Below are positions 34,274 to 43,668 of a DNA stretch of 43,668 nt, one piece after another. The notes under the pieces are model-generated. The model made no database searches and was not told the DNA's origin. It saw only the letters and a list, made by a program, of their open reading frames with translations. Source of the stretch: Pseudomonadota bacterium (GTDB taxonomy: Bacteria; Bdellovibrionota_C; UBA2361; OMII01); NCBI GenBank assembly GCA_027485595.1, contig JAIXQT010000115.1:1-43668 (forward strand). Reading direction: 5' to 3'. Position 1 is the first letter of the stretch, and each line of letters starts with the position of its first letter. Made by a program: the position numbers and the translations under genes.

Positions 34274-35257
34274 TTATCGACTGAGTACCGCGACCGCCAC
34301 CTGAAGCTCCGCCCCGAACGCGCAAAGGAGAACCTTTTCGGCCTGATCGTCGAGACCCCGCTTCATACAGTCCTCAAGGCCAAGGAAGCACGCGGCCCCC
34401 GAGATATTGCCGATCTTGGTGATGCCGTCTGTGTAGAGCTGTTCGTCACGGATTCCGAACGGGGTTGGAAGTTCGTTCAACATCCGGACGTTCGCTTGAT
34501 GAGGGATGATGTAGAATTTGGAGAAGTCTTCGACGCCCGAAAGCTCTCGAACGCGTGGCACGATTCGGGTGCCGAACTCAAAGACGCCGCGTCCTCGCAT
34601 TTGGAGTAGGCAGACCTTTGGTTCTGCGCTCTCTCGCTGCGCGAGTGTATTGGGAAGATTGATGACGTCGACGCTCTCGCCTGCGTAACATTCTGAGGCG
34701 ACATGCTCGATAACGAAACCACCAGTAGCCTCAGGATCGTTGGTTACTACAACTGCCGATATGCCGTCGCTAAAGAGGATCGCCGTCTTCCAGCTCTCGC
34801 GATCGATCATGCGGCTGATGTGGTCCCCCGTTACGAGAACGTATGTGCTTATCTTCCCGCGAGCTGTGTCAGCGAGAAGCTGGTTAAATGTCGCTTGCAA
34901 AGCTTGAACGCCCCCTGCGCACCCCATGCCGACGTTGCAGGCAAGAACGTGGGTCAGTTCGAGCTTCGATGCGACCATCGGAGCGAGGGTTGGAATGAGG
35001 TAGTCGGTTGTAGGATTGCAAGAAGAGAAGATGCCGGTCACCTTCGAGAGAGGTACGTTTGCCATCGCAAGTGCGTCGATCGCGGCGTCTCGGGCGAGTG
35101 TTACGAGATCCTCGCCTGGTCCCATCCGGTGAAGCCGAGTAACCCCAGACACCTGGCCTATCGTGCCCGGATCTTTCTTGAAATAGCTCTCGAGGGTCTC
35201 AGCGTGGACTACCTCGGACCCAAGTCGATGTGCGACTCCAGTAATACGAATCTTCAT
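34274..35257 (-). CDS. FabH-like 3-oxoacyl-ACP synthase III (ketosynthase)
   Basis: 327 residues of thiolase fold. The Cys-His-Asn triad can be placed: Cys113 in GMGCAGGVQAL, His253 in IIPHQANVRML and Asn284 in KIGNISGAA. It condenses an acyl-CoA or similar starter with an acyl-ACP. Residues around the active site differ from housekeeping FabH (ACNVGMGCAGG against AACAGF), so a specialised role is possible, as in DarB/CerJ-like or other FabH-like enzymes. Next gene on the same strand is a methyltransferase. No fatty-acid genes adjoin it. Confidence 0.83.
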   Translation of the reverse strand: MKIRITGVAHRLGSEVVHAETLESYFKKDPGTIGQVSGVTRLHRMGPGEDLVTLARDAAIDALAMANVPLSKVTGIFSSCNPTTDYLIPTLAPMVASKLELTHVLACNVGMGCAGGVQALQATFNQLLADTARGKISTYVLVTGDHISRMIDRESWKTAILFSDGISAVVVTNDPEATGGFVIEHVASECYAGESVDVINLPNTLAQRESAEPKVCLLQMRGRGVFEFGTRIVPRVRELSGVEDFSKFYIIPHQANVRMLNELPTPFGIRDEQLYTDGITKIGNISGAACFLGLEDCMKRGLDDQAEKVLLCAFGAELQVAVAVLSR

Positions 35258-35458
35258 AAACAGACCCCGTTAAACGGTCCGGCCAATATATACGATCTGG
35301 GCGGGCTAGGAACCGGTCAGACGGTGAATTTTTGGTTATTTTCGGCCTTTTAGGTGGTTGACCTGGGTGTTTTAGTCTGCACGGAGGGCGAATTGGTTGC
35401 CTTTATACTTCTGGCCCTCAGGTGCCTTTCATCGCCGAGTCGCTCTTCGGGCATTACC

Positions 35459-37330
35459 CTAGCGAGGCTGTGAGGGGTGCTTTCCCTCTCCTTCGAGAAG
35501 CTCGCGGGTGTATGCCTCAAGGTCGGTCTTGTCGAGGTAGGCCCGAAGTCGGGAGTACATCTGAGCGCGCTCATCAAGGTCAAGTCCGCGACGTTCATAG
35601 CTCTCAAGCCCGGTCGCGATGGTGCTTGCGGTTCGTTGTAGTCGACGATAAACCCGCTGAAACTCTGGGACCGTGGTGTACGGGAAGACAGATTTCATAG
35701 CTAAGAGGCCTCTGAGTGACGTGGCGTGTCGGCGAAGCTCCTTGAGCGGAACAGCTTCGGAGCGGCCAGTAAGGATTCGAAGGGTTTCGAAGATCGCGTT
35801 TGCGCGCTGGAGTTTTGAAAAGACCACGAGCTTAACCATCGCCTCGCTCGCCTGCTTTCCGTTCTGAGCGAGTACCGCGTCTCGCAGCTCAGTATAGGCG
35901 GCGCGGTGCGCAGCCTCGAACGTTCGGAGTGGTCGCACTGGGGCAATGTGATCGAGTGCCGCGATCGGTATCCCCATGCGAGAGAGGAGGATGTTCGCTT
36001 GGTTTGTTCGATCCGCGGCCGAGAGCTGTTGTTGCTTAAAAAAGCCATCGGGCCTCGTCATTTGGTCCTGGAGTCGACTGCCAGCCTGAAAAAGCTGCTT
36101 TTCAACGAGGTGAAAGGCATGCTCGCCGTCCTGAATTAACCGGGATAGTTGCTCACAATCGACCGTGTTGTGCCCACTCTTGTGAGGAAGAGTGGTGAGG
36201 CGCTTCTCGAGTCGAGAGACCGCCGCGTTGGCAGCGGTTATGTGCGTCGTAATGTTGTTCGACCCGCTCGTAAGGCGCTGCTGCAGAGCCTCAAACCGTT
36301 CGGCCGCTGTATGCTTAAGGTGGTGGCTAACTGAGGAGAGCTCATGAGTGGTCCGAGCCACGAGGCGCACGAGCGCGTCCCGAATATCTTGCTTGATCTC
36401 CCCTGGAGTTCCTCGGCGCCACTCCGCCCTCGCCCGCGTAGTGAGTTCGTTCCACTCAAGCGCAAGATTTCCGATGGTGGTTGTTTCAAGCTGACACGTT
36501 GCGGATTGATGCTCGGTTTTGCGTCGAGCTGCATAAATGTTGGAGAAGAATGCGGGAATGAGCTGCGGCGCGGCCCAGGGAATGCGCTGATTGTCCAAGC
36601 GTGAGCGGTCGATAGCGACGTTCTCTCGGGTATACAGGAGAGAACCTGCAACGTGGTCTGCTAAGCTCCGTGACTCGGGATAGTATCGAGGAGTGTCCTC
36701 GCGAAGCGGCCCTATGATAGCGAATCGGTTGTTGTGCCTCGCAAGGGGCTCGCTTGAAGCCCATATCGCCTTAAGGGTCTGAATAACACACGGATCGGAC
36801 TTAATTGCTAGCGCCTCAAGATCGGTAAGCTTGCGGGTGGGCTCGGGAACGATTCCAAGATTGACGAGTAGTTTAAATGGGATTCGGGTGGGGCTTACGA
36901 GGCACCCGCTTAGCGAACAGGTATTGAGCGTTTCGCGAGAGGGATACTCCACGCAGGGTGCTTCGAGATTGGGCTTTGGAATCGCGTAGTCAGAGGGTTC
37001 GCAGAAGGTTTCTTGAAATCGTTTGAAGCGCGAGTTGGGGAGTTGTCTCCATAGGTGTTCGACGAGCGCATTCCCCTCGTATCCGAAGAAGGCTTGGTTT
37101 GAGAAGGTCGCTACCGGAACGAATCGATCGCTCCACGCTACGCCGAATCGTGCCCGGAATTCATCCATCTGCGGGGTCGTAGATACGAGGTCGCGAAAAG
37201 CTTCGCGCTGCCTGAGGGCTGTGTTCAGAACCGGTGCCTCGGGCTCGGAGGCGATCTTCTCTGCTTTGGTAACGGCGCGGTCGAACTTAGTTCGAAGTGA
37301 TGGTAGGGATGCGTCTGTCGGTATCGGCAT
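35459..37330 (-). CDS. 623-residue helical protein of unknown function
   Basis: Not recognised. No signal peptide or membrane span. Mostly alpha-helical: the middle (about 330-460) reads as coiled coil (THELSSVSHHLKHTAAERFEAL... with heptad Leu) and the last 150 residues are Arg/Leu-rich helices ending in a charged tail. A Cys-containing stretch near 128-152 (PCVEYPSRETLNTCSLSGC) could bind a metal. It is divergently arranged with the UPF1-like helicase, with a 155-base gap that must hold both promoters. No P-loop or nuclease motif was found. Confidence 0.75.
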   Translation of the reverse strand: MPIPTDASLPSLRTKFDRAVTKAEKIASEPEAPVLNTALRQREAFRDLVSTTPQMDEFRARFGVAWSDRFVPVATFSNQAFFGYEGNALVEHLWRQLPNSRFKRFQETFCEPSDYAIPKPNLEAPCVEYPSRETLNTCSLSGCLVSPTRIPFKLLVNLGIVPEPTRKLTDLEALAIKSDPCVIQTLKAIWASSEPLARHNNRFAIIGPLREDTPRYYPESRSLADHVAGSLLYTRENVAIDRSRLDNQRIPWAAPQLIPAFFSNIYAARRKTEHQSATCQLETTTIGNLALEWNELTTRARAEWRRGTPGEIKQDIRDALVRLVARTTHELSSVSHHLKHTAAERFEALQQRLTSGSNNITTHITAANAAVSRLEKRLTTLPHKSGHNTVDCEQLSRLIQDGEHAFHLVEKQLFQAGSRLQDQMTRPDGFFKQQQLSAADRTNQANILLSRMGIPIAALDHIAPVRPLRTFEAAHRAAYTELRDAVLAQNGKQASEAMVKLVVFSKLQRANAIFETLRILTGRSEAVPLKELRRHATSLRGLLAMKSVFPYTTVPEFQRVYRRLQRTASTIATGLESYERRGLDLDERAQMYSRLRAYLDKTDLEAYTRELLEGEGKHPSQPR

Positions 37331-37485
37331 AAGTCTTCATGATCTATGGGAGTTAAGAACTAGTCAAACGGTGAGCCGTCTCGTTGCTTTTGAGGGTGTC
37401 CGTTTTGAGCTTCATCTGTTAAAAACCGATAGATTTCTTAAGTTTTGGATCCCTTCCGAAAGGATCGTGTTAGAGTGTCGCGGCG

Positions 37486-40170
37486 ATGACCGAACCTATC
37501 ACACATGAAATTCTGCGGACCCTCATCGGTGCCGTTGAAGATGAAGCTCGTGAGGCAAAGAGCGTTTCGACCTCTTTCTCACTGGGTATGGGTTCTCGTG
37601 TCCCTACGGCCTCTCATCGTCCGCTTTATTCGTTCAATCTGCGTAATCCTCCCCGTCTCCAAGAGGAGGCGCGGGGGCGGCTCTCCGTGAAGGGCGCTGT
37701 GGTGGAGTGCACCGTCATCTCTCGAAGGAGCGATGGGCTTGATGTTGAGACATTTATCGATCTCGGTGATGAAATCGAGTCGGCAACTCTGACCGTTGAT
37801 CGCTCCGAGCTCCTGTCAGTCTTGGCCGCTCGGCTTGCTTCGGTCGATCGCGGCGAACCCACATTTCCGTTTAATAAACGACTCGCCGCACAGGCTCTCG
37901 AAATCTCGGCAGTGCCACTGATTGGTGATCATGAGTTTATCGGCGCACCTGAAGACCTTACGACCGATCAGAAAGAGGCGTTTCGTCGTTCGCTTCGTAA
38001 TGATACAACCTTCCTTTGGGGCCCTCCCGGCACCGGAAAGACAGTGACCCTCTCGGCCGTCGCGTTTCACCTCTTCTCTCACAATAAACGGATCTTGCTT
38101 GTCTCTCACACCAACCGTGCCGTTGATGGTATCGTGCTCGGATTGTGCAAACGGATCGTCGGTAAATCTCGAGTAAGTCTTCCCGAGGGAAGTGTGGTTC
38201 GGGTTGGGCAGGTATCGAGAAAGGCGCTGAGTGGGGCGTTCGGCTCCCAGATATCGCTCGAACAGTTAGCGGAGGCACATCAGCGCAAGGTACGTGAACG
38301 GGTCGGACTTCTTCGCAAGGAGCGAGAGGCGTGCGCTCGAGAGCTCGAGGGGCTCCTATACCAACAGGGGCTGCTCGCCAAACAGGGGGTGCTGCAGGAG
38401 GAGTTGGTGAATCTCCAGAAGTTGTACGCTGAGGCGCGAAGCTCGGAGAGCTCGTTAGCTACGGTGCTTCGGGTGCTGCGAATCAGGTACGGAGCCGGAG
38501 ATAGTTCCGGAACATCACTAGACGATATCAAGCGCTCCATGAAGGCGGTGACCGGAGAGATTCTTGGCGTGGCGACCGAACTTGATGGAATCTCCGCTGA
38601 CGAGGTCCATGAACGTATCGACGAGCTTCAGGCTCGTGACGATGACTTGACGGAGGCGATTCGCGACCTAGAGGCTCTCGTTGAGGATTCGAGCGCTTCT
38701 GCCGTTCAGCGCGCGCGAGTCGTTGCCTGCACGGCCACGCAGGCGGTTCTGAGGTGCCAGAGCCTTGGTGAGTTCGACGCTGTGATCATCGACGAGGGGT
38801 CTATGCTTCCCCTGCCCTATGTGGCCTTCTTGGCAGGAATGGCTCAAGAGAAGGTGGTTATCGGCGGAGATTTTCGACAACTTCCACCGATATCGCTCTC
38901 GAGCTCCTCAACGGCTCGGGAGTGGTTCGCCCGGGATGTGTTTGAGGTCGCAGGAGTCACGGACCTGGTAGACCGCGGTGAAGAGAATCCCTCGCTCGCG
39001 ATGCTGACCACGCAATTTCGGGGACATGAGGCCCTGAGTGGGCTGATCAACGAGCGCTTTTATGGTGGCAAGCTGGTTGCCCAGCGAAAAGATGTTCCCG
39101 CGCTCGATCCCGCCACAGTTCCCGAATGGTTGACCCGAGGTTCGGTCTTCCTGGTCGATTCAAGCTCCCTCGGTCCGCAGGGGCACTCTGAAAACGGCTC
39201 CAAGGGTAATCTCACACACGCACTCATCGTTCGTTCCCTCTGTGGGGTTCTCCGGAGCGCCGGTCTCGCTCGTACTGCGAGCGATGTTGGTGTGATCGCT
39301 CCGTATCGCGCTCAGGTTTCTCTCCTTGAGGACCTTCTTGAGGAGGCGGAGATCTCGAATGTCACCGTTGGGACGGTGCACCGGTTCCAGGGAGCCGAGC
39401 GAGAGACGATCATCCTTGACCTTACGGAGAGCGAGCCACACACCCTTTCATCCTTTCTGGGAGGGGTGTCGCTTCGAGATACCGGGTCTCGGCTTCTCAA
39501 CGTCGCGTTGAGTCGTGCTCAGGCGCGGATGGTGATCGTGGGAGATCTATCCTACCTGCGGTCTCAGTTGTCAGAGCGTCACCTGTTACGAGGCATTCTG
39601 TCAGATCTTGAGCAACGTGGTGCTGTGGTCGATGCGCAAGAGGTGCTTCCTGATGCCGTATTAGCGGCAGCCCCTGCGGTTATTGACCCTTCTGTTTTGC
39701 AACGGTTCGACGGTGATACCTTTCTCGCCGGGATAACCACCGATATGCGTGAGGCCCGTGCCTCTGTCCTGATCGGCTCATCGCTTATCGGGGTGCGGTC
39801 TGCACACGTAATCTCGACTGTGCTGAAGCCGGTGACGCAGCGTGGTGTTCGGCTTGAGGTCGTCACGAGGGAGCCCCGCACCGATCCCGAGCGTCAGGAG
39901 CGCAAGGAGGCGACCCGCATTATGGAGGGAGTCGGTATCTCTGTTCTCACGATTCCCGCAGGGATGACGACTGTTGGCTGTCCGCAGGGTGTTGTGGTGG
40001 ATGGCGAGGTCGTGTGGCTTGGCGCTACCCCTCCGTTGCGGTGCGTTGAGGGGGAGACGTCAAGCATGGCGCGCGCGGTAAGTGCCGTAGCTGCGAGAGT
40101 CTTCGTCCAAGAGAGTGGCATTGACACGCTCCCTCAGAGCGCTCCCTCGCAACTCTCCGCGAACTCGTAG
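37486..40170 (+). CDS. UPF1/DNA2-type superfamily 1 helicase with degenerate PLD-like C-terminal domain
   Basis: 894 residues. An N-terminal beta domain (about 1-150), then a helicase core: Q-motif TTDQKEAF, Walker A GPPGTGKT (179-186), Walker B IIDEGSM (D436/E437), GDFRQLPP, HRFQGAE (632-638) and NVALSRAQ (Arg677). Between Walker A and B lies a coiled-coil stalk (about 265-400), as in UPF1-like enzymes. After about 745 there is a segment with ASVLIGSSLIG and VVVDGEVVWLGA, which matches the strand pattern of phospholipase-D-like domains, but the HxK catalytic pair is absent. It probably acts on RNA or DNA. The role is unknown; domain layouts of this kind occur in defence-related and repair helicases. 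Confidence 0.88.
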   Translation: MTEPITHEILRTLIGAVEDEAREAKSVSTSFSLGMGSRVPTASHRPLYSFNLRNPPRLQEEARGRLSVKGAVVECTVISRRSDGLDVETFIDLGDEIESATLTVDRSELLSVLAARLASVDRGEPTFPFNKRLAAQALEISAVPLIGDHEFIGAPEDLTTDQKEAFRRSLRNDTTFLWGPPGTGKTVTLSAVAFHLFSHNKRILLVSHTNRAVDGIVLGLCKRIVGKSRVSLPEGSVVRVGQVSRKALSGAFGSQISLEQLAEAHQRKVRERVGLLRKEREACARELEGLLYQQGLLAKQGVLQEELVNLQKLYAEARSSESSLATVLRVLRIRYGAGDSSGTSLDDIKRSMKAVTGEILGVATELDGISADEVHERIDELQARDDDLTEAIRDLEALVEDSSASAVQRARVVACTATQAVLRCQSLGEFDAVIIDEGSMLPLPYVAFLAGMAQEKVVIGGDFRQLPPISLSSSSTAREWFARDVFEVAGVTDLVDRGEENPSLAMLTTQFRGHEALSGLINERFYGGKLVAQRKDVPALDPATVPEWLTRGSVFLVDSSSLGPQGHSENGSKGNLTHALIVRSLCGVLRSAGLARTASDVGVIAPYRAQVSLLEDLLEEAEISNVTVGTVHRFQGAERETIILDLTESEPHTLSSFLGGVSLRDTGSRLLNVALSRAQARMVIVGDLSYLRSQLSERHLLRGILSDLEQRGAVVDAQEVLPDAVLAAAPAVIDPSVLQRFDGDTFLAGITTDMREARASVLIGSSLIGVRSAHVISTVLKPVTQRGVRLEVVTREPRTDPERQERKEATRIMEGVGISVLTIPAGMTTVGCPQGVVVDGEVVWLGATPPLRCVEGETSSMARAVSAVAARVFVQESGIDTLPQSAPSQLSANS

Positions 40171-40307
40171 TGCGCCCCCGCACAAAAGAGCTCCCTCTTA
40201 CTGGTGGTTGGGTTCTATAGCTCTGGTCGAGGATATTAAAAGGTTGGCGCTGGCCGGACCTTATGCCTCGGTTGAAGGACCGGATCGGCCGTGGTAGGCT
40301 CCGGGTC

Positions 40308-43300
40308 ATGCGAACATCGAGTACTTTTGCGGAGATAGCTGAGCTTTTACGACAACGTCACCTGATCCTTGATGGTGGGATGGGGACGATGATTCAGACC
40401 TACACGCTCGATGAAGGTGACTTCCGAGACGAGGGCTTGCGCTCCCATCCTAAGCTCCTCAAGGGAAATAACGACCTCCTTAGTATCACCCGCCCCGATG
40501 TCATTCGCGAGATCCACGCAAAGTATCTCCTCGCGGGTTCGGATGTTATCGAAACGAACACATTCTCGGCCACGACCATCGCGCAGGGTGACTATGAGCT
40601 TGAGGGGCTCGTCGGCGAGATAAATCGACAAAGCGTTCGGGTCGCCAAGGAGGCTATCGCGCAGGTAGTAGCCGAACAGCCTAAGCGGCGGTGTTTCGTA
40701 GCGGGTGCGATCGGCCCAACGAATCGAACGGCATCACTCTCCCCCGACGTGAACAACCCGGCCTACCGAGCGGTAACGTTTCAGCAGCTTGAGCGGAGCT
40801 ACTACGATCAAGCTCTAACTCTCGCACAGGAGGGGGTTGATATCCTCCTCGTCGAGACGATCTTTGATACCTTGAACGCGAAGGCCGCCCTCTTTGCGGT
40901 TGAGCGAGTGTTCCAAGACACCGGTGTGAGACTCCCCGTGATGGTTTCAGTTACTATCACCGATCAAAGCGGCCGAACCCTCTCGGGTCAAACGGCGCAG
41001 GCGTTTTGGTACTCAGTGCAGCACGCGCGCCCTCTGAGCGTTGGCATCAACTGCGCTCTCGGGGCTCACGAAATGAGACCGTACCTGCAAGAGCTTGCCG
41101 CGATAGCGAATTGCTACATCAGTTGTTACCCGAACGCTGGGCTCCCTAATCCGTTGAGCGACACGGGGTATGACGAACGCCCATCCGATACTGCCGGCGC
41201 GCTCGGAGAGATCGCCGATGATAAGCTTCTCAATATCGTCGGCGGGTGTTGCGGTACCACCCCGGAACACATCCGAGCCATTCGGGATCGGGTCACCGAC
41301 AGTACCCCCCGCCCCCTTCCAAAATTGAAGGGTCGGTTGGCGTTGTCAGGGCTAGAGCCCCTCGTGGTTGCCCCGGAGAATCCCTTTATCCTCGTGGGTG
41401 AGCGCACGAATGTTACGGGCTCGCCTAAGTTTCGAAAGCTGATCGAGGAGGGGAATTTCGAGGCGGCCCTTTCGGTTGCCCGACAGCAGGTTGAGAACGG
41501 CGCCAATATCATCGACGTCAACTTCGATGAGGGGCTGCTCGACAGCGAAGGGTGCATGGTGAAGTTTCTCAACCTCATCGCAAGTGAACCCGATATCGCT
41601 CGGGTGCCTATCATGATCGATAGCTCCAAGTGGTCGGTACTTGAGGCTGGCCTCCAGTGTGTTCAAGGAAAGGCGATCGTGAACTCGATCAGTCTCAAGG
41701 AGGGCGAGGAGAAATTCAAGGAGCAGGCCCGCGCGGTAACTCGCTATGGCGCGGCTATGGTCGTCATGGCGTTCGATGAAAAGGGACAGGCCGCGACGAG
41801 AGAGGATAAAGTTCGCATCTGTCAGCGAGCATTCAAGATACTTACGGAAGAGGTTGGTGTCGCTCCTCACGACATTATTTTTGATCCCAACGTATTGACC
41901 GTCGCCACTGGAATCGAGGAGCACAACGCCTACGGAGTCGACTTTATCGAGGCAGTCCGAGAGATTAAGGCGACGTGTCCAGGGTGCCTTACGAGCGGCG
42001 GTATCAGTAACGTTTCCTTCTCATTCCGAGGTAACAACCACGTACGAGAAGCGATGCACGCCGTTTTTCTCTATCACGCTATTCGGGCAGGTCTCGATAT
42101 GGGGATAGTGAACGCGGGTATGCTGGAAGTATACGAGGAGATCGATCCTGAGCTGCTTCAGCGCGTTGAGGATGTGGTGCTCAACCGTCACCCTCAGGCA
42201 ACGGAGGCCTTAATCGAGTTCGCGGAGCAGTTTAAGGGAAAGACGAGCGAGAAGGATTCGAGTGCCCTCCTCGAGTGGCGAAACCTTCCCCTTCGCGAAC
42301 GAATCTCGCATAGCCTGGTAAAGGGAATCGTTGAGTACATCGAGCAGGACGCTGAGGAGGCACGGGTTCACCTGGGCCGCCCTCTCGACGTGATCGAGGG
42401 GCCCCTTATGGATGGGATGAAGCATGTCGGTGACCTCTTCGGCGCTGGTAAGATGTTTCTCCCTCAAGTGGTCAAAAGCGCCCGGGTTATGAAGAAGGCG
42501 GTTGCGTACCTGGAGCCGTTCATGGAGGCGGAGAAGGCAGCGAAGGGATCGACTGAAGGTCACAAAACGTTCCTGATCGCCACCGTCAAGGGTGATGTTC
42601 ATGATATCGGAAAGAATATCGTTGGGGTCGTGCTCGCCTGTAACGGCTATAAGGTGATCGATCTTGGGGTAATGGTCCCCTTTCAGGATATCCTCAAAGC
42701 CGCGAAAGAGCACAAAGCCGATCTTATTGGGATGAGCGGTTTGATTACTCCTTCGCTCGATGAGATGGCGCATAACATTAAGGAGTTCGAGCGAGAGGGA
42801 TTCTCAACGCCGATCCTGATTGGGGGCGCCACCACCTCCCGCGCTCACACCGCGATTAAACTTGCGACTCACTATACCGGGGCGGTTGTTCATGTGGCCG
42901 ATGCCTCTCTCGCGGTAGAGGTGTGTGCCAATCTTCTAAGTGAGGAGCGTCATGCGAAGTATGTCAAGGAGCTCAAGGATAGTCAGGCCGAGCAGCGCCG
43001 CGTTTTCGCAGCGGGGCGCGACGAGCAGAAGTTCCTCTCCGTCGCCGATGCGCGGCAGCGCCGATACTCATATGTTCCCTATGAGATCGAGCGGCCTTCG
43101 GTAGTCGGAAATTTGACGTTGAGAGATATCCCCCTCGCGGAGGTCGCTTCCTATATCGATTGGTCGCCCTTCTTTTGGACCTGGGAGCTGAAAGGCGCGT
43201 ATCCCACTATCTTCGATAATGCGACCTATGGGGAGCAGGCCAAAGAGCTGTTTGGCGAGGGGCAGAGGCTTCTCCAGCGCATAATCGAAGAAAAGCGGTT

Positions 43301-43668
43301 CTGGCTTGAGGGGGTGGTTGGTATCTACCCAGCCCACTCCGAGGGGGATGATGTCGTTGTTCACGATGTTGAAACCGGTCGTCACGAGGTGGAGCGTTTC
43401 TGCTTCCTACGGCAGCAACGCGACCGCCAAGGCCTCCCGAATCTCTGCCTGGCCGACTATGTCGCCGCGAGGGGAGAGGAAAAAACTGACTACGTTGGAG
43501 GTTTCGCGGTTGTCTGTCACGGCGTTGAGGCCTTCGCCAAGGAGTTCGAGGACGCGGGAGATGACTACTCCTCGATCATGGTGAAGGCGCTTGGTGACCG
43601 TTTCGCTGAGGCTTTGGCCGAGTATCTCCACAAGCGAGCGCGCGAGTTTTGGGGGTACGGCAAGGATG
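40308..43668 (+). CDS. metH: cobalamin-dependent methionine synthase (3' end outside window)
   Basis: 1120 codons are visible and the frame runs off the window; E. coli MetH has 1227 residues, so roughly 60-100 are missing. Transfers methyl from methyl-tetrahydrofolate to homocysteine through B12. Homocysteine domain with DGGMGT (22-27) and zinc ligands Cys249, Cys314, Cys315; folate domain with GERTNVTGS near 365; B12 domain with DVHDIGKN, where His765 is the lower ligand; activation domain begins with WELKGAYP. All four modules are present in order. No cobalamin riboswitch motif is seen in the 137-base gap before it. The start is the ATG at 40308, with no strong ribosome binding site. Confidence 0.95.
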   Translation, partial: MRTSSTFAEIAELLRQRHLILDGGMGTMIQTYTLDEGDFRDEGLRSHPKLLKGNNDLLSITRPDVIREIHAKYLLAGSDVIETNTFSATTIAQGDYELEGLVGEINRQSVRVAKEAIAQVVAEQPKRRCFVAGAIGPTNRTASLSPDVNNPAYRAVTFQQLERSYYDQALTLAQEGVDILLVETIFDTLNAKAALFAVERVFQDTGVRLPVMVSVTITDQSGRTLSGQTAQAFWYSVQHARPLSVGINCALGAHEMRPYLQELAAIANCYISCYPNAGLPNPLSDTGYDERPSDTAGALGEIADDKLLNIVGGCCGTTPEHIRAIRDRVTDSTPRPLPKLKGRLALSGLEPLVVAPENPFILVGERTNVTGSPKFRKLIEEGNFEAALSVARQQVENGANIIDVNFDEGLLDSEGCMVKFLNLIASEPDIARVPIMIDSSKWSVLEAGLQCVQGKAIVNSISLKEGEEKFKEQARAVTRYGAAMVVMAFDEKGQAATREDKVRICQRAFKILTEEVGVAPHDIIFDPNVLTVATGIEEHNAYGVDFIEAVREIKATCPGCLTSGGISNVSFSFRGNNHVREAMHAVFLYHAIRAGLDMGIVNAGMLEVYEEIDPELLQRVEDVVLNRHPQATEALIEFAEQFKGKTSEKDSSALLEWRNLPLRERISHSLVKGIVEYIEQDAEEARVHLGRPLDVIEGPLMDGMKHVGDLFGAGKMFLPQVVKSARVMKKAVAYLEPFMEAEKAAKGSTEGHKTFLIATVKGDVHDIGKNIVGVVLACNGYKVIDLGVMVPFQDILKAAKEHKADLIGMSGLITPSLDEMAHNIKEFEREGFSTPILIGGATTSRAHTAIKLATHYTGAVVHVADASLAVEVCANLLSEERHAKYVKELKDSQAEQRRVFAAGRDEQKFLSVADARQRRYSYVPYEIERPSVVGNLTLRDIPLAEVASYIDWSPFFWTWELKGAYPTIFDNATYGEQAKELFGEGQRLLQRIIEEKRFWLEGVVGIYPAHSEGDDVVVHDVETGRHEVERFCFLRQQRDRQGLPNLCLADYVAARGEEKTDYVGGFAVVCHGVEAFAKEFEDAGDDYSSIMVKALGDRFAEALAEYLHKRAREFWGYGKD

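Noticed and set aside
40171-40307. Possible B12 or SAM riboswitch before metH
   Set aside because: No B12 box or SAM-aptamer consensus is visible in the 137-base gap; only short GC-rich complementarities.

Overview
This is a gene-dense bacterial chromosome window of moderate to high GC. It carries housekeeping metabolism in short, mixed-orientation operons, separated by tight convergent junctions or by repeat-bearing gaps. A Gram-negative bacterium is suggested by gmhA (LPS heptose precursor) and several signal-peptide proteins. Separate purS and purQ genes, a lysine/alanine-tailed HU protein, a type 2 LeuA and a full 3-methylcrotonyl-CoA carboxylase argue against an enteric bacterium. I cannot assign a phylum from the sequence alone.

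Layout. 1-3750: a methylcrotonyl-CoA carboxylase operon on the minus strand (mccB then mccA), ending in a MITE-like element that supplies the mccA stop codon. 3.9-8.2 kb: an RMD1/YagE-type membrane protein, an MBL-fold hydrolase, then purB-purS-purQ. 8.2-14.6 kb: argF, a secreted protein, an HU-like protein with a clear terminator, a MIP18/DUF59 protein, an acyl-CoA dehydrogenase, gmhA, sppA and bioD. 14.6-18.9 kb looks accessory: a small membrane protein, a CDF-type protein lacking the usual metal ligands, an unrecognised 738-residue protein followed at once by a proline-rich 75-residue peptide, a second (internally deleted) copy of the MITE, and a C-terminal relic of tryptophanase/tyrosine phenol-lyase. 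18.9-25.3 kb: acetyl-CoA synthetase, a secreted Cys-rich protein and two DEAD-box helicases separated by repeats. 25.3-28.4 kb: a lone receiver domain, an SGNH hydrolase, a solitary tyrosine recombinase and a 700-bp gene-free stretch of repeats. 28.4-35.3 kb: a GT-C-like membrane protein, a Spo0M/arrestin-like protein, leuA with a long structured leader, a methyltransferase and a FabH-like ketosynthase. 35.4-40.2 kb: a divergent pair made of an unrecognised 623-residue protein and a UPF1-like helicase with a degenerate phospholipase-D-like tail. 40.3 kb to the edge: metH, cut by the window end.

The most interesting non-coding signal is a family of six paired inverted hairpins (REPIN-like) in four intergenic regions. 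Their stems change sequence but keep base pairing, and no RAYT transposase is in the window. A second family, MITE-like with 20-bp terminal inverted repeats, is present in two copies whose comparison implies a full length near 187 bp. The best candidates for new biology among proteins are the 738-residue protein with its proline-rich partner and the helicase/623-residue divergent pair. No function is proven for either. No tRNA, rRNA or CRISPR array was found.
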